Below, one piece after another: positions 13,201 through 25,200 of a stretch of 64,000 nucleotides of DNA. This DNA is from Proteles cristata cristata. Taxonomy: Eukaryota > Chordata > Mammalia > Carnivora > Hyaenidae. The stretch is from positions 434,001-498,000 of the forward strand of contig JAESUZ010001717.1 in assembly GCA_017311185.1 (NCBI GenBank), given 5' to 3'. A program made the position numbers and the translations under genes. The notes beneath the pieces are model-generated. The model searched no databases. It was not told where the DNA came from and worked only from the letters and a program-made list of their open reading frames with translations. Within the stretch, counting starts at the first letter, position 1, and each line of letters starts with the position of its first letter.

Positions 13201-16200
13201 AGGAGGGAAGAAACTCTTCCCATTGTCGTTTTCTCTCTCAGCTCCAGGTGGGGGGTTGGGGTGGGGGGATGCCCAATTTCCATTCAGTAACATTACATTT
13301 TCAGGTAGAGGGTTTGCAAACTCAGTACCAACAGGGGCGGGTGAGTCACATGCAACAGGCTAGGGTGTGTCTTTCCAGTAAGGTGGCACGTTGTGTGTTA
13401 AGCATATCAGAATATTCTTCACCTGACAGCCGTTTTTTGGGAATACATGAAAGCAGCTGCTTTTCATCCATCTTTGGCTGTGGTCATTTGGGAAAGCAGG
13501 TGTGGTGGCGTCAGAGGTTTGGGGTTTTTTTCCCCCAACAAGCCGGAAATCCAGATTTGTCTGTGAAGTCTGACGGTGCTGCTGACTGAGCTTTTGAAGC
13601 ATATATTGCGCCCAGTGGAGAAAACCTGTGCATAGACCAGTGTCTGGCCTGCGGGCTGCCATTTGCAATCTCCCTGTAGAAGGCCTGCTTCAGGGAAGGT
13701 TGCTATAGGGGAAGGCGATGTTCGAATTGGCCAGTTTCCCTGTGCCTTTGGTAGGGGTCTGTCCATGTCAGCGTCCAGCCCTCCCCCGTGAGAGTCCGGG
13801 GCTCGGAAGCAAGGCCCTTAGTGCGGCCCTCCGCTGACTGTGGTCTGCTTTTCAGTGTGGAAACATGGCCCGAGAAGGACTGCGGGTTCTCGTGGTGGCG
13901 AAGAAATCTTTAGCGGAGGAGCAGTATCAAGACTTTGAAGTAAGTGGTCCCATGACCTTCCCATTATTTTTTGCCTTCCTCTGCACCCCCCTCACCCCCA
14001 CCTCTCCTCTTGGTCTCCCCCTCGCTCAGTCTGCTCTGGCCATACCGATGTCCCTTCTGAGTGCCCCAGGCTCACTTCTGTCACAGGGCCTTTGCACTTG
14101 CCATTCTCTCTGCCCAGAACTCCCTTCCTGCACGGAGCTCCATGGCCTGCTCCCTCACCTCCTTTGGGTCTCTGCTCAAACGCCGCCGCCTCCAAGAAGC
14201 CTTCCCGGACTCCCCATCTAAGGCAGCTCCACCCCACCGCTCGCCATCCATCACCCCACTTAACTTTCTTCACTTAATCACCATCCAGACTGACCTTGTT
14301 TATGTGTTTACATCTAACATTCTTCCTAATAGCCCCTTCTGGGAATAAAATCTTTCCAAGAGCAGAGACTGTCAGTCTGGTTTGCTGTTACATCCTGGCG
14401 CTCAGGATGGTCACTGGCACGTAGTACACCTTCTGGAAAACAAAATGAATCACCCCCTTCTAGCCCTCAGTGTTTTAAGTTGTAAAAAGAGTTTAACCGG
14501 GTCATTGGCTTTCACGGCTCAGGGCTGCAGCGTAGATCTGTCTGGCTCATTGCCTTCTTGTCCCATGGACTGCATGTTCCTTGCGGGAAGGGCCCTTGGA
14601 TCCCCGGGCCTCAGGACTGTGAGGGAGGGACGGGTGATTGGGGACCGGCCTCTGGGGTCCTCTCGTGCCTCACCCAGAGGAGCTGTGCTTGAGCCTGTCT
14701 CGTCCGTGCGCTTGAGTTCTTGGTAAAGCTTTATTTAGCAAGAGTTCCGGCCCCGGTAGATTCGACTATCTTTTCAAGTTTAAAGGCATGTGTTTGAATC
14801 AGCTCCTGAGGGCCGTTTTGATTTTCAATGTTTAAAGGCAGTCACAGTGCTCCAGGCTCTGAGCTGTCATGCACAGAGCCCGACGCGGGGCTCGAACCCA
14901 CGAACCGCGAGATCATGACCTAAGCGAAAGTCAGACGCTTAACCGACTAAGCCACCCAGGCGCCCCGATTGATTTTCTTCCATGTATTTACTAAATTCTC
15001 GAAAGTGGCTTAAATGGAAGGGTGGGGCCAGCGGCCCTTGGAGGCGGGACTTCGTCTTCAGAAAACCCAGCGATCAGGGATGCTTGGTCGCAAAGCGCAT
15101 GTCGTGGCAGAGCCTGCTGTTTTCTTTGAGATCCGGGGGCACCAATCCTTGTAACAACCCGGTGAGGCTGGGGCTCTTGTGGCTGCTTCGTGGAAGAAAA
15201 CAGCTAAGGCTCAGATAAATTGAGCAACTTGCTAGAAGTTGCACAGCCAGCGAAGTACAGAGGAAGGGGTGGGGCCGGGGCCGAGGTCTGGGCCGAGAGT
15301 CTCGGTTCATCCCTTTGGGGTCCAGCCACGTGCCGCCCCCCTCCTTGGCATTGTACCCCCGACGCCCCGACACCGGCCGGCCCGGCCCCTCCCCCGCCCC
15401 CGCAGTGACTGTGCGCCCCTGCCCTGCCCCAGGCCCGCTACGTCCAGGCCAAGCTGAGCGTGCACGACCGCTCCCTCAAAGTGGCCACCGTGATCGAGAG
15501 CCTGGAGATGGAGATGGAGCTTCTGTGTCTCACGGGGGTGGAGGACCAGCTGCAGGCGGACGTGAGGCCCACCCTGGAGACCCTGCGGAACGCGGGCATC
15601 AAGGTAGGGAGCACCTGCGGCGGGCCCGGCCGCCCAAACAGCCGCCGCCCTGTGGGGGTGGGCTTCGGAAGGGTGGCTGCAGCCGGTGTGGGGGCTAGTG
15701 GGGGGGGCGCCTGGGCGGTGACCCAGAGCCCTGTCCCAGACGGCCCGTCGCCTCACTCCGGCTCCCCAGCACCACCACGCCCCCCATCCTGCTCTTGGAA
15801 GAGGCTGGTGCGTGTGCCTTTAACCCCCACCCCCGCCCCCCAAGGCCACATGGGGTTCCCCGAAGGCGCGGCCACGTGCATCCCCTTACCGCTCAGTCAG
15901 GGCCAGGCCGTGTCCAGATGCTCAGGATGTTCAGTACATTCTTGCTGGGTGACCCGACGGCCCGCGTCTGCCTGTTGTTCTGGGTGAATGAGTGACCGCC
16001 CTCACTCGTAAACCGCCATATTTACGCTGTTTGGGGCCAAAAAGAGAAAAAAAAGGCCAACAATCCAGTAGTTTGATCCGGAGAGGCCAGTAGAGGGCGT
16101 CGGAGGAGCAGGCTACCCCTCCCAGGACCCAGCGGAACAGCCTCACCGGCTTGCAGCTTCTGGAACCCTGTTCCGTGTGCTACCCGCCTCCGCCCAGAGC

Positions 16201-19200
16201 GCCTCTCCGCTGCATCCGTGGCCCGGTCCGTGGCCCGGGACGTGGCCCAGGCTCCTGGGAGCGGGGCCACACTACTCACTGAGCTGCGGCCACACCCGGG
16301 CCACGGCGGGGGCCACTCACTCGCGTGCGGGCACGTTTCCCGGGAACCAGATTCCGTCCCGTGTCTTCGGCCCTGGGGCCTGGCTCGCTGCGAGGGAGTC
16401 CTCGGCGAGGCCCCGCATTTGGAAGAAGCGCCTGAGGTCAGAAGGGCGGGTGTCCGTGGCAGCGTGCGCCTCAGTCTGTCACACGGGCGCCTTCTGCGAC
16501 CGCTTCCATCCAGGCGGTGGGATTCTGCCTTCTGCTGTGCCTTCATCCCAAGCCGCGTCTCCTCGAAGCCGCTCTCACCGAAAGGCGGGATGTTTCGTTC
16601 CCTCTGGGGACCTGACTTCTCTTTCTGGTTTCCCTGGTCGGACCGGAGGGGGAAGGGAGGGCAGGGGCGAGGGGCGCGGGGACCTCACCGGTAGGGTTTA
16701 GTGGGAAGCTCTTCCACGGCCAGAAGGTGTTGGCAATTGGGAAATGTCTACCTCAGCCCCTTCCAGGATCCGGCAGCCGAGGGTCCTGGGGCTCAGGTCG
16801 GGGCACTTACCTGCAGTGCCTGTCCCCTGTCGTCCCCACGTGGGACATCAGTCAGCAATGACTTGCCATGGTTTTCTAGAACCTGAGCCTCCCAGCTCCA
16901 TCCCCGGGGTCTGCTCTCCTACAGCAGACCCCAGAAACTGGCTCCAAACCGGGGTCACCTAAAAGGTTATTGTTTTTATGGCCAGATGGGGTGTTGAGAG
17001 AAGAGGCTGGCACCCAGCAGGGTGAAGCCCAGGGCCCAGGGCCCCCGGAAGGGCCAGTGCCTGCTGCCTGGCTGTCCCTCTGCCTGGGTTGGAATCTGGT
17101 TTCTCCACTGACTACCTTGGTGCTCCTTGGCCAGTGGCTTGACTTCTCAGCACCGTTTCCTGCCTTATAAAGTTACCCTGAAGGCCACGTGCACCAAACA
17201 CGGAAGGGCTTGACGGACGCCTGGCACGCCGATCGCTCGCGAAGCCGTTGCCCTTTTCTTTCCCGCACCTCCCCCACTGCCAGCACGTCCTTTGCCCTGT
17301 GATTCTGCGCCCTTCCCTGCCGCGGGCGGAGAGAAGGGCTAGCGGAGCGGGAAGTGCGTCCGTGTGGACGTGGAAGACCTGGATTGAGGCTGTGTGGCTT
17401 TGGGACGGGTCCCTCCCTTCTCTGAGCTCACAGCAGCAAAATGCAGACTGGTCTGTTCGGAGGTGTGGAGGGACTTGGCACACGTACCCTTGGCTTAACC
17501 AGCCACGGAGAAGGACCGTACGCAGCGGAACAGACCAGTGCTTCCTGCGGGACACGGAAGTGGCCCCGTCCCCACACAGCCTTCCCTTCTCTGAGATTAT
17601 TTATTGCTTTGAGAAAAATTTCCAGAAGAGGGATTATGAGGTCAGAGGCCAAGCTTCATGAGATCTATTAAAGCGTGTGGCCAAGTGCTTTTCTGAAAGT
17701 ACCGTACCAGCCTTGGCTGCCACCAGCAGTGGTCACTGGGGGTCCTCGGGCCCTTGCAGTGGGCTCTTCCTGTCGTGTGCTGGGCACACCAGGAGCCTCG
17801 AGGGAAATGCCATAAGTCACGTTTCGCTCTGTGTTCTTGGGACCTGGGCCGACACGGGCTCCGGGCCGGCCTTGAACGCTTACAAAGAGGAGGCCCCCTT
17901 GTGCTGCGATTGCAGGTTTGGATGCTGACAGGGGACAAGCTGGAGACAGCCACGTGCACGGCGAAGAATGCACATCTGGTGACCAGAAATCAGGACATCC
18001 ACGTTTTCCGGCTGGTACAGTGTTCTCTGCGTGGGGGCCTCGTGGGGGTGGGGACGCAGTTTTGCCTTATGACCTCGTAACCTTGAGTGGGCCCCTAAAA
18101 TGGGGGGGGGCCTACATCGCTGGTTTGGGTGGAATTACTGAGGGACTCTGGCGAGGCTACAGCGCTCCTTCCCGGGGTGGCTCAGAAGCACCTCGTTACT
18201 GCCGTGTTCTTAACCCGGTGGGGGTCGTGGTCCCTTCGAGAAGCTGACGAAAGGCAGTCGGGATGAAGGATGCAGATGAGCCCGTGCATGTGACATTGTA
18301 CACACGAGCCCAGATTCCACTGAACCCTGGGAGACTGAGTCCTTGGATAAGAAATAAATTCCGGATCGCAGATGTTGGGCCATCTGCCCTCCTGCAGAAA
18401 ACCCTTCAGGAGCCTGTAGAGAGAGGTCTGTCGGGCGGGCAGTCGAGACATTTCCTGCCCTTGTGGCAAGCACTTGACCCCAGCACTGCAGGCGTGGGGA
18501 GGTGAGGAGGGGCCCGAAGGCAGAAGCCGAGACCGGCCTGAACAAGTGCAGGGGGGGTGGGGGCGAGCGCCGCTCTGTGGCGGGGTGGCAGCCCTGCTCC
18601 TGAAGCCGGGGACCCCGTGCCCAGCCGCAGGGAGGGGGGCTCCGCATGTGGTGGGAGTCCCCTCGCCCCCGCCCTCGGGATGCGGCCGTCCTGGGGATAC
18701 GGCACCACCGGTGTTGTGCGGACGCGGGTCTGGTCAGTCCCCGTTATACACAGACTCCACGTTTGCAGATTCACCTGCTCCCCGAAACGTACTGGTAACC
18801 CCCAAACCAGCGCTCAGGGCGCTTTCGTTCACAGTCTTCTGTGGACACGCGCAGGGCAGCGGGACATCGTCGTTGCCCCACGCGCGCCCCCAGCTGAGAT
18901 CGGACCAGGCCGTCCGTCTTCTCCGCTCTCATACGCACACAAGCCCAGCTCACGATCTGCTTGGTGCCGCTTTGGGCTTTTTTTGGTTTTGTTGTTGTTT
19001 TAGTTTTTTGTTCTATTTTTTTTTTGTCTTTGCATTTTTGCGTTAGTGATTTCACTGTTGAAAATGCGTTGCTGAGCTCAGGAAGGCTCTGATGTGCCTC
19101 ATGGAGAAAGTACATGTGTTGGATAATCTTCCTCCGAGCACGAGTTACAGCGCTGTTGCTTATGAGTTCAGTGCTCATGAATCAAAAAAATCTGTTTTAA

Positions 19201-22200
19201 AAGACGTCTTTAAACAGAAACACATATAAAGCAAGGTTATGTATCGATGGACAAGAATATGGTGGCCAGAGGTGCACAGGAACCTGGCCCCCTGGCCCCC
19301 ACACAGGAGCCACGAAGGAATCGTGATCTGTTAAGTTGATGTTCACAGTGACTTTCTAGAGTGTGGCCATTGGAAATAACAAACACGGACCGTATGTTCT
19401 ATACATTCTCTACTCTATGCATTCTGTGTATTCAGGGGTTACAAACGATAGTCCATGTGACCACCTGCTTTTGTAAATAAAGTTTTATTTAAACACAGAT
19501 AGGCCTGTTTGTTTACATATTGCCTGTGGCTGCTTTGATGCTAAGGCAGCAGAGCTGAGTCGTTTTGGCAAAGACTGTAGGGTCCACAGAGCCCACGGGG
19601 TTTGCCATCTGGTCTGTTACAGAGAATTTGGCCGCCCTCCCAGATGCTTGGCTCCTGACGCCTGCTTCGCAGCCCCCTAGACGTGCGCCTTAGAGGCTCA
19701 CGCGTCTCTCCCGCTTTCGTTTCCTCACGCGTCAAGTACAGCCGTTACCATTACGCACCTTGTAGGGTTGCTGTGAGAAGTCACTGGGGAAAATCCATGA
19801 AAAGCGCTTAGCACAGTGCCTGGCGCTCCATGAAAGTACAGCCATTTTTAGCTCTTGTTTTTATTATGCGGGGCCCTGCTGTCCTGGGGGAAATGCGAGG
19901 TGATGGCTGGCACACAGGCCTTCCCAAGTTCCCCGGACGCATAACACACAGGATTTAATTTGGCTCTGCGTCTGGCGGCAGGGGCAGGGCGGGGGTCTGT
20001 GGCTGGGGTGGCCACTGTTGTCTTCTTTTTTTAATGTTTTATTTATTTCTGAGAGAGAGAGTGTGAGCAGGGGAGGGTCAGAGAGAAAGGGAGACAGAGA
20101 ATCTGAACCAGGCTCTAATCTGAGCTGTCAGCACAGAGCCCGATGCGGGGCTCGAACCCATGAACCGTGAGATCATGACCTGAGCCAAAGTCGGACGCTC
20201 AACTGGCTGAGCCACCCAGGCGCCCCGGGTGGCCACTGTCTTCACCCCGGCTTCGGGAAGCCACTGCTGGCCCTTCTCCCGTGTCCGGAGGGCAGGCCGC
20301 GGCAGCCTCCACGCCTGTGTTCCCTTGCAGGTGAGCAACCGCAGCGAGGCCCACCTCGAGCTGAATGCCTTCCGCAGGAAGCACGACTGTGCCCTGGTCA
20401 TCTCCGGGGACTCCCTGGAGGTGGGTGCGGGGGCCCTGCCGGCCGGGTCCTCCTGGGAGCACGGGCCCCTTCCTGCTTCGGTGGGGGCCGTGACCTTGGC
20501 TGACCCTCCCCCCCCGCCTCCCCCTCCCAGATTTGCCTCAAGTTCTACGAGTACGAGTTCATGGAGCTGGCCTGCCAGTGCCCGGCTGTCGTGTGCTGCC
20601 GCTGCACCCCTACCCAGAAGGCGCAGATCGTGCGCCTGCTCCAGGAACGCACCGGGAAGCTCACCTGTGCAGTGGGTAGGCGCTGCCCCGCCCCCCTTGG
20701 GCCCGGCCGGCACCCCGACTCCTCTCTGTAAGGGGAGCGGGGTCCTGCCACGGCCTCCTCTACTCAGGTCCCCATCTCTTCCCCCAACCGACGTTGGCTC
20801 GAGAATTGTTATTATTATTATTTTAGTATTTCCCTTTGAGCTAGAGTAGATAAACGTGTTCTGGGGCTTTCCTCCGCAGCTTGCTCTTCCTCTGCTGGCG
20901 ATGCAGAAAGCAGCAGGGCAGAGGGCTGCGGGCCGCACACCCTGGAGTGGATCTGGGTTCCCAGTCCGCGCTGGTTTTACTCCCTGGGCCCCCGCCCGAG
21001 CCTCTGTCTGCCCGTTGGTAGAATGGGGTGATAAGCACTCAGACGGTGCTGATGTGGATGGAAGAGGGTAGATTTAAAAAGTGCTCGCCCCAGGACACTG
21101 GGCGCGCAGCCGGTCACTGCTGCTGGCGTCCTGCGGCACTGTGCGCGCCCACAGGCAGGGGTGCGGTGCTTGTAGACGCTGGGGTGGCGTGGACGCATTC
21201 CCCCTGCCACCGCTCGGTGGCTGGGACTCTCGCCAGCCACCTGGTATCCCCCTGACGCTCAGCTCCTCTGTGTGTGAGACTGGGGTGTTGGAGCGATTAA
21301 ATGGAGCCGCGCAGAAGACACTCAGCGGAAGGCAGAGCGCGTGCGATTATTCAGAGCTGGAATGAAATGCGGGGTCCTGTTTCTCGCCTCTCTCCCAATT
21401 TCCCGGTTTTCTCTCTGGTCCGTGCGGCCCGCAGGTGACGGAGGCAATGACGTCAGTATGATTCAGGAATCGGACTGCGGCGTGGGGGTCGAGGGGAAGG
21501 TGAGTGCGGGGTGTGGGGGTGTGGGTGCTGCTGGCTGTGGAGGGGCCGGTGCTGGGAGGTGCTCTGCTTCGCTCAGGGGCACTTCTTTTCCCCTGGAAAC
21601 TCAGCTTTGATGCTTCTGCAAACTCTTGGTTAGAATTACGAAGTCTGAGGAGCCGCGTCACCTAATGAGCCGGGAGTCGGACATGCATGTCACTGTACTT
21701 TATGGACGACAGTGCCAATTTTTCACATGTCAAAACTTAAATTGAAAAAGAAGTGTTTTGCTGTATGTTAGGCGCAGTGGATGCACTTCAGACTTTTCCG
21801 TGGTACTTGCAGCGTCCACAAAAGCATCAGTTACCGCGCTACATGTTCATGTGGGGGGGGTTATGGAGGGGCGTGGTGGGGTTTGTCACTAAAAGGCTTT
21901 GGCAGCTGGTGTGTTTTATAAAGTTGGCGAATTACAGCCTAGTTGCTATTTTCTGTCCTTGTCACGTGTGTTCTCAACTCCCGGAGTCTACTCTGTCCTA
22001 ATTTGTGACCTCTAAATGACCATAGGTGAGATTGGGTACGAGGCTCGTTAGAACTGTGTCAAACAAGAGTCCAGAAGCCCCGAGTGAGGGCCAGAGACAC
22101 TGTCCTGTGCGTTTTGTCCCGTAGCTTCATGGATTGGGCTAGTCCATCCATACGCTTTTCAGATTTTCTTTCTTCCCACCCTTTCTGGTTTTGTGGTGCT

Positions 22201-25200
22201 TGTCCAGCTGACAATTAGCTGAAGCTACAGAATTCAGTGATCTTTGAGATCTTCCTGGAATGGGCCCTTTTATGCAGGTGTGACCCCCACTGTGGCGTCC
22301 ATCATGCATCTTTTAAAATTAGAGAATCCCATTAGAGGGTTGCACTTTGATTAATGCACAAAGTTGTACGCTCAGGAATGTTCCATTTGGTATCGTTAGT
22401 AGCCTCCGCCCTTCCCCCTCCCCTGGCCTCACCCTCAGCCTCACGTTTCACTTAGAAGAACCGAGTATTGTCAAGCGCCTATCTCTGATGATTCTTTGCT
22501 TCTGATACCCATTATGGGGTGGGCCTACCCCCCTCCCCCACGGCTTACTATTAACTAGATCCATTTGCCCTCCAAATTATAACTCTCTGTGATTTAGAGT
22601 GTTTTTTATTTAAGTACATTCCTCTCTTTAAATCCAACTCAGACTCGGACCACCAACCGAGTACAGCGTGAAACCAAAGAAGCTCTTTTAGACATTTCCC
22701 AAGGATCCCCTTACAACATCTTGCTTTTTCGGTTAAAAACCAAAAAAAAAAAAAGCGTTTGCCTTGACCTCTTGTGCTCCTGATGGTGCCCAATTTTATT
22801 GGATTTTAGGAAGGAAAACAGGCTTCCCTCGCTGCCGACTTCTCCGTCACCCAGTTCAAGCATCTTGGCCGGTTGCTCATGGTGCACGGTCGGAACAGCT
22901 ACAAGCGGTCGGCTGCCCTCAGCCAGTTCGTGATCCACAGAAGCCTCTGCATCAGCACCATGCAGGTGGGCGAGGGGCGGGGGAGGGGCTCTGCACGGGC
23001 ACGTGGGGATGAGGCTGTCCCTTGGAGCTGTCATCCCATCTGACCGGTGTAAACCCCAAACTGGACTGACCCTGGAGTGCCACAGATCCCTCCCCTGGCA
23101 CACGGTGGGGGCCGCCCTTGCTGGGGGGCAGCAGATGCAGGTGTTAGCACTGGTGCCTGTCTGGTGCTCGGCGTGAAGCAGATGTGGCGTAAATGCCCAG
23201 AGCTATTACGATCGGTTTGCCAGAGAGAAAAATGCAGAGGTCAGTGCTGGGCGAACGCTCTGGTCCTGACTTTCCCACATGCAAAAATAAGGGCCAGGAG
23301 AGAAGAACCACCAAAGAATAACTTGCTTTTCTCGGGCACTTCCTGTACCCTGAGCATCAGACTCTGTGTCCACCACGCAGGGGCTCATGCAGTCCTCACG
23401 GTAGCCTGCGCCCATTTTACGGATGGGGAGCCTGAGGCTCCGGGAGGGTGAGAGATGTAGGCTGGGTCCCTCGGGGGTTTCATCCGCATTGGCTTGGAGA
23501 CCACAGAGCCCGTGGTCTCCATCACCGTGTCTCCTTGGGTGCCCTCGATGCAGAGAGGCCGGTGCTGCCTCCGTGTTCGGGGGCCCTCGGGTGGGGGCAG
23601 CGTGGCCCGTGGCCCCGGGGTGTGTCTGACATCACGGATCTGCCTCCCGCCGTCCCCAGTGGGAGTCGAGCTCCCTTATTGCGATTGTTCATCTTCTCAG
23701 GAGTAACATCTTGCGCCCATCTTGTTTCTCACGAGAAGATTGTAGAGTGTTTTCCCACCTTCGCTCTCCCCAGCTCCTTTAAACATCTGTCGTCAGGCTG
23801 CAGCGGTTAAGTGCGCGCTCAGAGGAAGGCCGAAGGATGGGACAGAAACCATTTTGGGTGTTGAAACGCTATTGACGGATTCTCGTCTGTGGGCATTTAG
23901 GTGAAAACACCCCCATTAAGTGGTGAGAACACAGGGCTGACGCGTCTCGGAGCCCACCTCTCTTTCTGGCCCCGCCACTGTGTGTCTCTGAGACTTTGAC
24001 AAAGTCATATGCGCCCTCTCAGCCTCAGTTTTCCATTTGTGACATTGGGCTGATAAGATGCGTCTTGCTCCCCCGGCCGAGGCCACTGTGAGAAGCAAAG
24101 GTTGAGGAGGAATCAGTGCTGAAGGCGTTCTTACCACTGTTAGCAAACACACGACAGGAAGATGTGTGCTGGGAGGGGGCGTTTTAATCTGTGGGAAAGG
24201 CTCTTAATCATAACATAAAAGGCATCGTGCCTTTCCAGGTAGGTCAAGTGGTGCTGCCATATGCACGTGAGGCCGCCCCCCTCCTCCTTTTTTTTTTTTT
24301 AAATTTTAAAAACCTTTATTTTTGAGAGAGAGAGACAGAGCATGAGCAGAGTCGGGGCAGAGAGAGAGAGAGGGGGAGACACAGAATCTGAAGCAGGCTC
24401 CAGGCTCTGAGCTATCAGCACAGAGCTGACGCAGGGCTCGAACTCCCAAGCCGTGACCATGACCTGAGCCGCAGTCACTCGCTTAACCGACTGAGCCACC
24501 CAGGCGCCCCTGATTTTATTATGTTTTCAATATCTGTTGCATTTGTGAGCATAGAAGCCTTCAAGTGATTTTTATCAACATGATCAAAACGGCTGTTAGG
24601 AATCATCAGACCACATCTGTACTTTATTTTTTAAGTTTATTTATTTATTGAGAGAAAGAGCACACGTGCAGTGTGCAAATCAGGGAGGTGCAGAGTGAAA
24701 GGGAGAGAGAGAATCCCAAGCAGGCTCTGCGCTGATGGAGCAGAGCCCCGATGCAGGACTCAAACCCACGAACTGTGAGATCGTGACCTGAGCTGAAGTC
24801 AAGATCTTGTCAGATGCTTAGCTGCCTGACCAGCCTCAGACCACATCTGTACTTTTAGTTTATGTTAGCTCATGAATCAATCTGGATATTACTATGGTTT
24901 AATCACTGGGAGATTAATCAGCGTGGTCCCGGGCCTGCTCACAAAAGCTGGCCTGAATAACGCCTGTCTGTTTCTATGAACATCTATCTGGAAAAAAAAT
25001 TCCAGGGTGAGAAATTGTTCTTTGTGCCGTGGAAAAATGCCCTTCGCCCCTGTCCCCTGTGCTGAAAGTGACTGGCTAAGAGCAAGCCCCTGTTAGAACT
25101 GCACTTTGATTATGGAAACCAATTTGACAATAAACTATTTGTAAAATAAAAAAAAAAAGAAAAGAAAAGAACTGCACTTTGACGTTGGTCCCTCCGATAG

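Noticed and set aside
20078..20938. 286-codon open frame on the - strand
   Set aside because: It runs across a SINE and two ATP9A exons in antisense and has no recognisable domain; the stretch is open because of GC content.
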